A stretch of 64,000 nt of DNA from Hymenolepis diminuta (lineage: Eukaryota; Platyhelminthes; Cestoda; Cyclophyllidea; Hymenolepididae). This document shows, one piece after another, positions 1-14,178 of the stretch. The notes under the pieces were generated by a model. That model made no database searches and was not told the DNA's origin. It worked only from the letters and a program-made list of their open reading frames with translations. Every line of letters begins with the position of its first letter. Within the stretch, counting starts at the first letter, position 1. The position numbers were made by a program, and so were the translations under genes. Location of the stretch: assembly GCA_900708905.1 (NCBI GenBank), contig CAADRB010000009.1, forward strand, positions 2,537,270 to 2,601,269, written 5' to 3'.

Positions 1-3000
1 GAATAAAATAATCGTTTTCAGTAGTAAAAATTTTTGAGTAATGTTTTCTTTTGGTGTTACTTTTCAGAAATATTATGAAGACACACTTGATAATATGAAA
101 ACTCTATTATTTTATTCCCGTCGAAGAATGTTTATTGGGAATATCACGCATGTATTTATTAGTCAAAAATTAAAGTTGGGTAATTTGGTCTTTTTTCAAT
201 AATTCACTATTTTAGTCACTTTTGCTGACACTTATTAAAGCCGAAATTAATTTGAGCATTCATTGATTACTAATTTCAAAGTAAGTATAGACAAGTATGT
301 GCTAACAGCTTTGAAAGAGGGGGCGAAGTTCTTTGCTTGCTTGATCAATATGTATGCTCTGTGATCACCGCAAATATCACGATAATTGGAATGTGTCCTT
401 TTGGAATCAATATGGGCGCTAAGACCTATTAACAGACCAATTAATCCGCCGTTTATTTAAAATATTCGATAAAATTCAAAATGTTCTCTTGTTCATTACT
501 CAGCTCAAATTTGAGCAAATGAATTAACGAAATATTGCAAAGTTTGGCGTTTGATCATTCATATGTCCACTCCGATTTGATTAAATTTCGTCAAAATTAT
601 CTCACGAAGAAAGATTATGTTTACATTTAAGGTGATTTTTGATAGATAATATTTTATACTAATATTTTTTCCGCAAAGATAAAAGTGTTTACGAATACGA
701 AGTCATTGGGATCCATTAAGCTTGTAGAACAGTGATTTCCTCACAAAAGTAAGAGTATTATTTCTTTTTGTGAACAAGTGCACAACTTCATAATTTGGAT
801 TTTGCAAATCTTGCTTGAACACCACTGAGTCTGGAATTGCTTTTCATTCTTTCATTTATTTGGAAATCGGCTGATACCGGTGGACAGTAGTAAAATAGAA
901 TAATTAAAAATTCAGAAATTTTATTTGCCGCTAAACTTAGAGGTTTTTGATGAATTTCTTCCATTTCAGTAGATTAATTTGCCATTTGTTTTTGCTTAGT
1001 TCGTTTTTACTCACTAGGTCTTCATCGTTATAATACGGCCAAAACTAAAATTAAATACCCCTTTATTTAATCACTAAATAAATACCATTTATTTTAAGTA
1101 TCCATCTTAGGGTGTGTTAAAGCGGCAGCTTAAATTAACTCCTTCAGCAAGTATATCTAGAGCACCGTATGGATCATAAGAATCTGTTAGCTATAGCCAT
1201 TTGAAGGCAGTCAATTGAAAGACAATGAAATTCATATGAACTAATTTAGATAAATTTGAAAAGCATTTAACCAGAAATAAGTCTGGTTGTCATATTTCAC
1301 GCTTTCGACAAAGAAAAAGATGGGAATCCCTCTAATTACTTCTTATCTTTCAACAAAGTTCATTTTTAAAGTGTGCTTGTTCACCTAATTCTGCTTGAAA
1401 TGTACCAATCATCCAATTTTTTCTTGTTCCATAGTTCCTATTGTATTTAAAATATAATTTTCCTTACGCATATAACAAAGTTTCACGAATAGACACAGAT
1501 TTACTATTTTTATTTGTATGCAAGCATCTGAATACGGAAAACATGTGACCGTTCAGTAGAAGTTTTGATTTAGGTTTATCCGGCTATCTAAGCTTTATTT
1601 AATATACATTGTTTGCTGTGTCACGTCTTAGTATTCTAAAGTTCTAATTGCAGTACTTGTCTTTGTGTTTCCGACCGATTTCATATATGTAATCCACGGT
1701 TTTCACTTATTTGCTGATCAAATTAGAGAGCTGGTCTTGCCATTTTAATACAACGCTTTTGCTTAATAGTCAAGTTTTCAGCAAGATGACATTACCTAAC
1801 GGTTTTACACAGTCGTATTTGCTTAAGTTTCACTACCTCATTATCTACCTTTCCAAGGTTTAGATGTTAGGATTCGATTTCTGAGTGATTATTAATAATC
1901 TCATTGTTTAGAATGCATTAAATCATTTGGTAAATTGAGAAATTGCTATGCACCTTGATATGGCTTTTAATTCTAATATCTGGTTGATATTTGTTTAACA
2001 ATGCAAATGTCATAGACGCCAACCTAAGGTGAAATTCCAATCCCTAAAACATGGTAATATGAAAGATAAAGATTCGACAGAGCAGTACTGTATATTTGAT
2101 ATTAAGGAAGTGAGTATGAATATACAAAAATACTTAGACCGACTTAAGAATTAATTAAAATCTGCATCCGGGTAATGATTTTTTGTTTGTTATGATTTGA
2201 GGTCAGCCTTTTATCCTGGAAGTCCATCAGGAAATAAATTTTTAATTTCTAGAGATAATAAAGCCTCCCATTTACTCCTGTTTAACAAAGTTAACTGATT
2301 GCAATCGAAGTCCAGTTCGCAATCTTAGATAAACTCTCGCCTTTTTATAATTCTGTGAATTTCGTTGTAAATACCGTGTTGGCCAAATTAACATACGTTT
2401 TATTAGAATTTGTAGTTTTCGGAAATTTGAATCGTGTGTTTCCGAATAATCAGATTGTTTTTTTATGATTAAAATGTATTTGTATTTTCTGTTGTACTAA
2501 TCTGACTTTCAGACTGTCACGTCACATGAAAGTTCACACCTTGCGCTATCCGCTTCCTTCTGGGAATATATATTTAGGGCCATTTTGTCTGACCCTTTGA
2601 AGCATTTTAAAGCATACGTCTAGAATTACCCAAGTTCAAAATATCTAAACATAGTGTCACTCCTTTCTTCAACACTACAGATTTGTTGATTGGTATAAAC
2701 TGATATTTGTTGCCAGTTCGAACCAACTCAACTAGTCACTTTTTGTGTAACTCAGTTCATTTTGATATTTTAATATTTTGTTTCATATTTGTTTAAATCA
2801 CCCTTTTTGTTCTAGTGTACTCAAATTCCTTCACCAGCAATAATTTTTCTCAAATATTACAGTAATAATTGAATGCTGGAACCAATCAGATAAGTCGCAC
2901 AATCGAACCTGTTTACATGTAATTGGATCATCACCGATTTTATGTTATATAAGAATGAATGAGTTGTCAGTTTTCATCGAATACTGCTAGAAAAGTACAA

Positions 3001-4206
3001 AAGTTATGGCCTTACTGTTTTCAGATAGTCGCGTTATTGTCTGATGTTTTTGAGCATTATCGTCTGCATTACTTTACACTTTGTTTCATATTCTATGTAG
3101 AAGTGACTGAAGAACAGTACGATTCAATACATCAATGCCAGAATAAGAAGGGAGATTCTAGAATTTGTTAAGTAGTATAAACGACATAATGGTATATTAG
3201 TATTTTTAGCAATAATATACGGAAAGAAGAACATGCTAGTACTGATTTTGAAATAATAAATCGCGAGAAACAAAATCATTTAGAATGACTAATAGGAGTT
3301 CACACAAACGCTTCTAAATGAGTCTTTGTCATTCAGGAAGGCAGGATAATACAGCAGGACTGGTTCTGTCAGGCCAGTCTGGCTAGCCCAACAGTGATAA
3401 GGTAAATGCACGGTAATCTGGGTTCAGGAGGAGACTTATGGCTGAGGTTAGGATTGGAAATCACATCATAATATATAATCCTTTGTTTCTGTACCTGTTA
3501 CATATAATAATCTAACTTAGATTAATATTCCATCTGGTTTCTCTCCCCAGTTTTTTCTAAATGAACAAATTTGTCTTAGGTTTTCTCCAAAATCAAATTG
3601 CCCTGCTACTACCATTGGAGCAGCAAAACTGATTTTTGAATACCTAAGATACTCTTAAATGTCATTCTTTTAGTAATCACACTCTGTACGGATGGAATAA
3701 GTGTTGTTCAATAGGCGTTTGGATTACTGATTATAAAATCGATCACCTAAATGTAAGCCTGTAACCAAAGGTGAGTATTAATAACATCTAGATATCATCT
3801 GCCGAAGACCAAAAATTGACTCAGCTTTCATCCACAACGGCTAACATTATTTGGCTATTGTCCAATTGCATTCACACACGAACACAAAACATTCGTCAAC
3901 GTAGGGAAATTTGAAGGTTGTGGTATATACAGTTGGGTACCTATCACTTTCCAATAGACGTCATCACGTGGCGATTCTATTATGTAGCGAACACACCCCG
4001 TGCTAACTTGCAGCATGGACATTCCCCTCAATACGCTTAAGGATTCACGTGTACATTTAGTCTGCGCCATTATGCGGCCAACTGCGGGTGCAATCACTGG
4101 ACGTCATTCCTTTATTTTCTTACCCTTAGGCAGGATGTTGGGGTCAACGTTTATAAAGACATGTATACGGTGATATCGACTCACATCAGACGCTTTAAGC
4201 GGGGAT
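1..4206. other. AT-rich spacer, no gene seen
   Basis: No open frame with recognisable coding character on either strand. Frames of 70-80 codons at 2959-3171 (plus) and 3855-4097 (minus) have no family resemblance and no supporting splice context. A short GC-richer patch with AGGCCAGTCTGGCT lies near 3370-3390. Confidence 0.6.
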
Positions 4207-4432
4207 GGTCCAGAGTCACATTTTTGAGGCAGATAGTCCGATCACGTGTGTGTACTGCCACGTATACACCCCAAATGGAAGCCGGGAGGTGTATTTGGTC
4301 GAGTCAAACACGCACACGGCCGTCACTCTCCCTTATTTGGGAAACTGTTGTTGTAGACGGCATTGTCGTCACTTTTAAATAGGCGTGAAATGTCAAGTCC
4401 GAGTCAAATGTGCACACCGTTCTTCCTTCCAG
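4207..4432. repeat. GC-richer block with degenerate tandem motif
   Basis: The motif GTCCGAGTCAAAYGYGCACAC occurs at 4298-4321 and 4397-4420, 100 bp apart. A weaker version (GTCCAGAGTCACAT) lies at 4208-4221. The block is richer in GC than its surroundings. Open frames across it (73 and 80 codons) show no domain. Confidence 0.35.
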
Positions 4433-7400
4433 TTTTACTTAGGTATAATTAAAGTAGATTTTTGTAGCTAACTTTGAGTACTTTCGTTAATCACGACTAA
4501 AGCATCTCAGATAGGAGCCGATATGAACATTCGAAGAATTTTCAAATAAGAAACCAAAAAGCGTTAACTGAAAGTTTTTATTATACATTACGTTCTCCCA
4601 AACATTGATCCCAAACCAATAGATTTTTTATTGATTCGCCATCATTTTACTTTGCCTTTGGTTAATATTAATTTCCCTCGATTTTTGTCAAAAACGCAGT
4701 GTCATGCATTAGCTGACGAATTAGTGTCAAAACCCCTTCCGCTACTTGTTTAAACAGAGATGTAAATTGCTGAAATCAACTGACTAATTTTTTGATAGTT
4801 TATTATAATGCCCCTCGACCTTCTTGCTTTTAATAATAAGCGGCAAATATCTTACTCACAACAGAAATTAAAGGGAGAAGATTAATTAGATTTAAACTCT
4901 ATGTAATCCATCATTCTAGTCGCTGGACATCATGGAATAGTTTAATTTTCTACTTAACATAACTGTCTGGAATATCTTACTTAGAGTAGTTTTTTTCCAT
5001 TTAATAATTTTATTATTATTTCGCTTTTGCGTCGTTTTTAATGACTGTTTTATGATAACATACTCCAATATCTTCCATCCACTTACAGTCACCGCATGAA
5101 CAAAGGGTTTCTTTATAAACAAAATTAGCGGAAATTGAGGGTAGGTTTAGTTTTAAACGTAGAAAGATACTGAATACATGATTGATGTAGCTATATATTC
5201 AGTATATGATGATAATATTTCAAGATCTATATAAAAACTTGTTTCACGGATTGAAACGGTGTTTGAATTAGATTCTTACATCACTGGATATACTTCCTGT
5301 GAAATTGCTCATTCATTACAATACCTTATCAATTCAATTCTACATAAAATATCAAATTATCATATATATGAATTAATTAGTGCTTTGTTTATTGAAAAAA
5401 GGCCTTTGGTAGAAAATTTATATCATGAAGTCTCCTTGTTGAAAATTCCCTTGGCTAGCAGGGCAGATTATTGCTGTAGGAAGAAATTATTCAACCAAAT
5501 GACAAGCAAATAAGAACTGACGTGGATATAAACTCAACCAAAAATTCAGAGAATAATCCAAAAATTGAGCTTCTTTCTCTTTGTAAACTCCACTTTCATA
5601 CGGTCAGATAATTTGTTAAAAAAATGAAATACTTAGCTCTTGAAGAATAAAGTAAAGAATTTTTAACTAAAACCACCAAAAAGGTCTTATTTATTTATTT
5701 GTGTTTTTATTAATCTCAAAAAGCAAAGTGTTTGCCATTTTTAATCTTAGTGGACCATTTATTAAGGCGGACAAGTAAAATGGGGCTCCAAGTATATTTA
5801 AGAGGGAAGAGTTTAAAATTTGGGACACTGAAAGTTATCTTTCGTCCTTACAATGTGTTTTAAAGATTAAGCCTTGGCCTCCTGAATCTTTTACATGGGT
5901 ATCCATTCTATTATGGATTATTCGATTAGAGTGAGAAATTAATAATGGCATCCTGGTAAACAAGAAGCAGTTAGCTGATAGTAGCAAAAATGTTTCGGCA
6001 CATCAGAGCTTCTTGCAGTTAACCAAAATCAAGTCTACAGCTTAATTCACCTTCATTTATTCATACATTGATTTAGAGAAATTTATTAGCATTGAAGTAC
6101 AAAAACGATTATTTTCCCTTGGTAAATCAATTGTTTACAAAATTTAATTACAATTCCTACAATGCATATCTTAACAAGAAGAATGATAGTATGGTTTAAT
6201 TAACGATAGACTATGTCCTATCTATTTCAGCCTTATTTCAGCCAGTCAAGTCATCCATTCTTATGAGCACTGTTCGTTGCATTTTGACGTAATATCCAAG
6301 TTTAAAACTTTGGAATTCGACTTAGGATATCTGGGCGATAGTTCACGTCCGCGATTTTCAGATCTAATAGGTTAGTTTATTTATCAGAGACGTTCATTCA
6401 CTAATTTCTTTCACTCTACCATCCGTGTTATTTCCTCACTGGTAAAAAGTTTACACGCACAGCCAATAATCCTTATCAGTGTATATTTATTTAATCAAAT
6501 TTATTCTTAGCGTTATTCATATTCGATCAAAAACAAACCTCGTACAATTTAATTTCGGTTCAAGTAAAAATATGAGAAGTATCACTATATATAACAAACT
6601 GAAGCCTTAAACTTATTGATATATTATTACAAAATATTTTCATCCAAGGAATGAATTCACTACTAAGATCATCTATGGGTTTTCAATTTTTGCGCTCAAT
6701 AATAATATCCGTGTTTAGACATGCTGTTTGTAAAAGGGCTTCTAGACCATTTTAATATAATTGATTTTTTAATAAAACAAAAATCCATTTCTCTAAATGT
6801 GAAGATAAGGTGATAATTAATTTACTAAGTGAATATATATTTAACATTAATGCATGCGTCAAAGTCCCACGTAAGAAATTCGAGCCTTTTACACTGGCCT
6901 ATCGGTATTCATCATCGTCCTTTTTAAAAATGGCACACTTTTACCAGACACTTTAGAAAAAAACAAAAATAATTTAATATGAACAACTAATTGTTTAATT
7001 TATCTTTGATCAGATATGCAGTTCAGAGTTTTTGGGTATTATTAAGCGTCTTTAATAAAAAATGACATCAATACGCTAAAGAAAAATTTAATAAAATGAA
7101 AATTTTACCAATGTTTTATTTCTGATGAAATACTGCATTGTATTTCACCGCTGAGTAGCCATTTTTAATAACTAATTATCTGTAAAAACATAATTTTAGT
7201 TGCCAATTTTGTAAAAAACTAAAAAATTAACGTTTCTTTTAATACAAAAATTTTTCCCATTTTTTGTCATTTGTTTATAGTTTGTTTTTTATAATACTTA
7301 CAATTATCAGCAACTTTTATCGATCCAAAAGGAATCTTAGCGCAAAAAATAATTGTCATTTTATACTTTCATAACGGCGTGATTTTTATAAAAAGATTTT

Positions 7401-10400
7401 AAAAAAATATATTTTAATATACCGGAAATTAATAAGTAGTTCAGTTTTAGAGTCGATGATATATTCACTGTCATTTTTTGCTGCCTCATATCTTAAATGT
7501 GAAAAAGATTTCATACTTTTCTAACTCCAACTTGGTGGCATAAAACCGTTAGATAACAGTCGATATAGAGACGCTAGTGCCTTATCGTCTCAAAATCAAA
7601 TATATCAATTAATTAATGGCATTTATAATACTGAGGTGGGAGTTGTTTGTAATTTATTTTGGATTAAAGGTTGGTGGTTCGTCAACATTTTTTATTTACA
7701 GTTTTAGGCCTCATGATTTACAGAGTTTGGACATTTTAAATAACTGCATCACTTCTTCAAATTTCTTTTAATAATCAGTTCATTATTCATTAGCATTTGA
7801 TATTACTCCTATTCTATTCTTACAGTGATAGAGTCCTGAAACTGTTAGCGTTTATCAGAAAATATATGGAAATCTCAGATAATTGTCACCTCATTATCAA
7901 TCGTGGGGTGGTCGCAAAGGGTTGAAATTAACTTCTATGGTTATACTCTTTTTAATAAAATGATGATTGCAAGATGATAATTTTAGGGTTTTAATGTTTG
8001 CTGATTAGAGATTACAGATTCGAAAAAATTCACACAGGCATTACTTATTTCTAAATTTAGGGAGGTTTTATAGTTTATAACGGAAAGTTTAATATCATGT
8101 ATGGTGTAATGTTTTCGTAATGTTTCATTATCGGAACCAATTATAACTTTGACAATTGAAATGAAAATTAGATGATTATCATGAAATTCACCGGTATTCA
8201 ACCCTGCTGAATGTCATTCAAGGTATATAACCCGCTAAAAACTAAGTCAGTTTTCTCTTTGCAATTCATCTATTAATAATTTTAGTTTGAGCGTATAAAA
8301 AGACGATATTTAGGAGTGATCTTTAAAAATATAAGAGAAAATTTTGAAGACTTTTGTTTTCTCTTTGTTTTTATTTTTTCGTATGAGGATATTAGAATAT
8401 ATTCAAAGGTAATGTCCTAACATATATGATGAATTTTCTCAAAATTCTACTTATTCCAATGCATTAAGAAATTTTTTATTATTGAAAATTATATGGGCCT
8501 AGGGAAAGGTGCAATTCACCTCACTTGCAAAGTTCTTTGATAAGCAGTAAAATCAACTTTGTCTTTCCGGAGGGATGCGTTGCTAATCAGATGGGTAAAT
8601 AAACTCTAAAGGAGGCCAATTTTGAGTCCATCAAATGAGTTCACTACTCGTTTCATTTGTGTAGTGCTACGTTGAATATGCAACTTCCAAGCTCAATGTG
8701 GAAAGTATTTTCTAACATTCATCTTAGGCAGAGAAAAAGCATCATAATACCTCATAACCTGTAGGAAACTTCAGTCCTGCAATCTCCTTATTAGCCAGAT
8801 TTAATTAGTGTGATGAACTTACAGTAGAGCATGCTGATTATTGCCAATTTGAAGTTTGGGTTCTTTAATGTGTGAGACTCATTAAAATGTAGAACTGCAG
8901 AAGGAAGGTGAAAGATCAGAATTCATTAAATGATAACATACAAGAGAATTAGATAAAGAAAATATAGATTATGAATTACCATTAAATTAATAGTTAAAAA
9001 CAGGCGGCCTTTAATCAACTTTAATAAGAGGCTAAAATTTTATAATGATTGGCTTTTGAATGTCCCATACATATCTGAGCAGTGAGCCCAATTTAATTCT
9101 CTAATTTTTAACATTAAAATTGATTGATCGAGTTCCGTGAACCGCGTGGAAAATCAATTAAATATACAGATGAATATTTGGTGGTCAGCGCTGGCTTTTG
9201 GCCTGTGGTCTAGTTAGAGAGGGAGAGAGAGGGAGAGAGAGGAAAAGATGGACGAACCTAATACCTAAAAACGGCACCACGAATATAGTAACTGGCAAAC
9301 TGTGTGAAAATAGCAGCCAAGCTGCGTACGCGTTCCTGATCGTGTATGTCGCTGCTACTGCTGCTACCGTTTTAGTATATCAGGCATTCAGACACTACTA
9401 TTGCCGCATATTATTATCGCCATTACTTCTAATAATTGTTTTTCCTTGATGCTAGTATCATTAAGCATGCCTTAATACTTTCTTCTCTTATCTGATTTTT
9501 CTCAAATAGTTTCCTTTCTTTCCCAAACCATTTTCTAATTTATTTATTTAGTTCATTTAAACGAAGGTCGGTGCAAAAATGCGATTTAATGAAAGACAAG
9601 TATAGGTGTCATTAAAGTACTTACTAATAACAAGAAATAAATATTTGAGAATTCCGGTTCATTTAAGAAAGATTCCTCATTCCTTGAGTCTCAAAGAATG
9701 GTTAATGTCTCAATGATCTTCATGAACTAAGATTTTTGTGATATTTTCAGACATAATGGTAATGATAACTGGAATGTTATCAGTAATTCCTCTTATTTAT
9801 TCATTTTCTTTAATGCGTATAGAAGCCGCATTCAGCTGAACAAAGATGTGCTGTAATAATATAGTCAACTAATATTTGGAGGGAGAGTTTTATTTGCTCA
9901 TATTTACAATTAGAATTAAGACATTCAACTATTTAGTCCAATAAAATAGAAATTAATTTGGTTTTAAAATAATCACTGGAATAAAATGTTATTGCCCATG
10001 AATTAGAAATATTAAGACGATAAAGAAAAAAATTATCTTCTAGAGCATCGTTTAAGTCATTTTTTTAATTATTTTAAATATCTACCAATGCACAGAAATC
10101 TTTTAATCTAACTCATATTTAATAAATCTCAGAATATTTTCTGAACTGAACGTGACGTTTTTAATCGTAAAATGCTAAATATTGCTAAAATATCACCTAT
10201 TAGAGTGGCGTTCTTAACCATGGATTAGGTAATTAGTAATTTATTTACAATTTGATCATCTGATGAGAACTTCATTTGACTATTTCTAAAAAAAGTGAAT
10301 GACCAAATCTGTTGTTGTTGTTGCTGGCGTCAAATAAAAGATATTATAATTTTCAACCTTGAGAAAGAATCCAAACTTGAGGAAAGCTAAAATAGCCCAA

Positions 10401-12882
10401 CTAAGGCTGAAGGAAATGGAAAGTAAAGTCTTGGAACTGGCAGGGACTTATTTCAGTTATGTTTGAATTACATCACTTCTTTACTTAAGAGTTGAAATTT
10501 ACTGTCTTATACTCTTACTTTTCAGTTTTCAGGATTCGATTCCAATCTTCCTGATTAAAGTGATGTTCGCGACGTTTAAATTTCACTAACTAGTTTACTG
10601 AATTGACAGGTTGATCATGCCATTTCATCCGATAGCCAATAACAGATAGCTGAACTCACAGTGAACTTTAAGCTAACTGACTTTATCAGAGAACTAAATT
10701 CTGTGCTGACGATTTCACTTTTGAAATGTTTACTGTAAAATTAAGTGAATAGTAAAACAAATTAATTTCTTTTACAGATAATCTACTTCTATTTGAATTT
10801 TAAAACAATGTTTCATGTTTAAACAAATATTTTAACGAGGCTGTTGTGCTGTCTAAATTGAAGCCATTCTATTCCGCTTAGAGATAGACGAATTTTAAAC
10901 TGGTTAAGATAAATAACAAAATGTTCCTAATTTATATGTTGAAAGCAATAATTTATCTTTTCATTGCAATGGACCTTATCATGAAATTGGGAGGTTTAGA
11001 AAAATACGCTCAGAACTGTACATTTCGGGGTTGCGTCGGAGTGTATGCAGAAAAGATAACTTTCTTGACCTTTTGTTTAAATAATTCACTCATCTACCCT
11101 CGCGACTAATACTTAAATTTAAATAGCCTCTATTTATATATTTCAATTCTATTTATTGGTTTCCTTCCTTAATTTGTGTACCTTATTTGCATTTTGGACA
11201 CTTCGCACTATATTAAATACGTAATTATTCATCCACGCTATTTTTAGATTATTGACTTTTAATTTGGCTAACTCAATCCCACAATTAATCTGATTCTCAT
11301 GACTCTCCAAAAATAGTACTTTGTTTAAATTTAATACGATATGTGTGAAAAAATAGGCAAAAAATGTTCTTTTTGAGCCGGATAAAGAAAGCGGAATCTA
11401 AGAATGGAATTTTGTTTAATTTAAGTTTATGGTAGAAACAAGCGTTTTTATGTCCCAAATCAAAAACGGACGAAAGTTTTTTTTAATTAAAGTCAAATTA
11501 GTTAATAAAAAGGAGAAAAACTACTATTTCTATGACCAGTAGACAGTAGCTAACCATGATTAAAGTGAATTAGTTCTTCATGAAATGGAATAGATGGAAC
11601 AGATTACAAGTTGAGAATAAATTCACAATATCTAAAGAGTCCAAACTCAATTGATTTTGGACTCGACCTGTACAGTTTGACTGAAGAGCATCACCGATTC
11701 CTTTGAACTCTAATTTCCTAAATTTCAAATTTCCAAAAAAGTTCGGGATTTACTTGGCCATCTGGGTGAATTCGCATCATGATATTCGGAGATTTTTAAT
11801 ACCTTGGTTAGTTTGAATGACTTTCCACACCACTTTAATAGCCATTATGCAAGCAAGATGATGCAGGTTAAGTCTTGTGGAACTAATTGTGATTAGACAT
11901 TTCAATTTGCAATGGAAAATGCATCACATAGTTATGGAGACGGGTGTCTCGAACAAGGTTTCAAAACTAAAACGTTTCTGAAGAAATATCTCTAGCTATT
12001 ATAAAATTTAATTTGGTCAATTTGAGAGTACCCTATATTTTGCAAATGCTTCGGCAACTAGAAAAATTTAAACTGGATGAGAGTAAGAAATTCAAATGAT
12101 TGAAACTCTTTACATTATAAATAAAATTTACCACCACCTGAAAGTGAAGCTCTAATCAAACGCTCTGACGTTCTTAGGACAAAAGACCCTCACCGCAAAT
12201 GGTGATGTGTATAACTTTTGGTTTCGAGGCTGGAATCCTTCAATTTGCTCACATTCCCCCTTTCAATTCATACAAACAAAAGGTAATTCATGAGACGATT
12301 ATGGCCCTTATCTCCTGTTTTACTCAGTCATTGGGTATTTCTTAGCTGGTCTTCAGAAAGGCCCTACAGAATCTAGCTATTTGGGTAGTAAAGGTATTAT
12401 AAACTAAAGCTTTCTGGAATTCATTTGTAAAAAAACATCTTCAAATTCAAGTAATAATTGTCATTGTTTAAAATTTATATTTAGTTAAGTATAACAAGAT
12501 CCGATATATTAAAATTGCGTTAGTTAGTAGCAACAAAAATGTCCTGACCAACCGTTCAAGTAAATCAAGTGATCAAGTAGCTCTGTGGATTAGGGTGGAT
12601 GAAAATTCACTCAAGAGCCTTGAAGACAAATTCTGCCATCTTTAAACATCGAAGTATTTGTACACAAAGAAGTGAGTTTACTCATTAGGTAAAAATTTCA
12701 AAACCTAAATCCGGGAGGACTTTTTGAAATCTTAAATGTATTCACAACTGCTGCCTAATCCTCTTCCCATAAATCCTTATTGGAATTGTTAACGATTCTC
12801 TTTGCTCAGATGCCTTTTCACAACAAAACTGGCATTTTTGTCTTAACGTGAAAAAAAATAAAAAAATAACAACAACAAAGTA
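4433..12882. other. AT-rich spacer, no gene seen
   Basis: Very AT-rich, with long A or T runs around 6.9-7.4 kb. Frames at 5259-5513, 7983-8201 and 10921-11109 look like chance openings. Apart from the GA tract at 9215 and a (TGT)n patch near 10310, nothing was recognised. Confidence 0.6.
9215..9243 (+). repeat. GA-rich microsatellite
   Basis: Interrupted GAGAGG/GAGA tract, followed by about 180 bp of somewhat GC-richer sequence including GCTGCTACTGCTGCTACC. An 83-codon open frame covers it, but its composition reflects the repeat. Confidence 0.7.
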
Positions 12883-14178
12883 CAGACTGCGTAAGGCATC
12901 TGAGGACATCTTACTCACTTTTACATAAACAGAAAATGAAATTCTTAATGGTTGAAACTTATCATTTTATGTAACAAAGCAAATAAGCAGAATATTAACC
13001 TATATATCCTCCTTCGGCTTCTATTACCGATTCAATTCGAGTCCGAAAGCGACTACGAGGATTGATCAGTTTAGTGATCTTTATTGATGTCCTCCATAGC
13101 TCGGGCCATTGCTTCCATCAAAGAGGATTAGGTGTTAGGGGGGAATGCTTATTAAGTTACTTTTCAGCCACGCCCTACCCCATACGTAATAATCGAAAGG
13201 GTTGAGGTCCCGTGAGTTAGGAATCCCTAAGAGGTTTAGTGTGACAGGATCATGAAAATTCGCTAATTCAATCCTGGGTTTTGAGCTGGCATCTGACAAC
13301 TAACACCAGCAACAAGGGTTACAGGCGAGAAAACCAAGAACCCAAATGTATTGATCAAGCCACAGTGGGGATTCATGCGGGTAAGAGAGAGATAAGGAAC
13401 AAAAGCTATGGGGGAACAAGGAAGGAGCAGATTTATGACCAGCGTATGTTTGCGTTTGTGTTTGAGTGGAAATACAAAGGCAGCTTATGAGTCACTTAGG
13501 CAAGGGCCGAGGTGAGGTAAAAGTACAGATTTACTCTCAAATGAAACGGGCGGTTATAGAAAAAAGGAGAATCGATAAAATTTTCTATATATGAGAGATA
13601 GAGGTTTGAGTCATTGGGACATAAAGATATTACCGCGACTTCGTGGATGAAAATTCGGAACATTTTCATAAAGGATAAGAATAAGGAGTAATTTTGGGAA
13701 TGCCTAAGGGGACGTCCTTCAAACGTATGATTTGTATCCGAGGTCTTGATGAACAACATTCCTCACTGCTTCTTCAGACACTTGAAGATGTTTGGCAAAA
13801 TGTCGCTCATTGACTTCCCAGAGTTTTCGTCGACCATGTTATGTTATGCACTCTTCGCACAAACTCAGGTGATCTGAGTGAGTGAGTGAGTTAGCAGAGC
13901 GTTGACAATGGGCTTTTCTCTTCCTCGTGGCGGCCAATTCGTCCCTATCACTTTCATTAAGGAGCTCCTTTCTAAATTTGCTACTTTAAAAAATCTTGGA
14001 ATTTCTAAATTTCTGTGTTTTGCTCTTATAGACACTATTACAGCGTGTCTTTTCACTTCATTAGTTATAATAGTATCTGCCATGAAATCTTCTAATATAA
14101 AAAAATACATTAATCATTATTGTCGGATTAGTTTGAATTACAAGAATATAAGTGACCTCAGATACCTTACACGCCCTG
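12883..14178 (-). mobile_element. decayed mariner transposon, copy 1 (chimeric)
   Basis: A 1296-bp element flanked by TA on both sides (12881-12882 and 14179-14180). The left end begins CAGACTGCGTAAGG and the right end, read inward on the other strand, begins CAGGGCGTGTAAGG, giving imperfect inverted terminal repeats of about 28 bp. The flanks inside the element, 12883-13286 and about 13711-14178, align with the mariner at 51975-53227. Fragments of transposase remain on the minus strand in broken frames. The middle, which should hold most of the catalytic domain, is replaced by unrelated sequence (13287-13710). It therefore cannot encode a working transposase. Confidence 0.85.
13341..13693 (-). 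repeat. foreign insert in mariner copy 1, homologous to 26063-26381
   Basis: Read on the minus strand, this block aligns with 26063-26381 on the plus strand. Shared blocks include ATGACTCAAAC, TTTATCGATTCT followed by CTTTTTTCTATAAC, GCCCTTGC, TATTTCCACTC and CAATACA. It sits where mariner copy 2 has catalytic-domain coding sequence. No coding potential is recognised in it. Confidence 0.7.

Noticed and set aside
9198..9449. 83-codon frame beginning in the GA tract
   Set aside because: The frame is held open by the low-complexity purine repeat and by CTG-type triplets; no domain.
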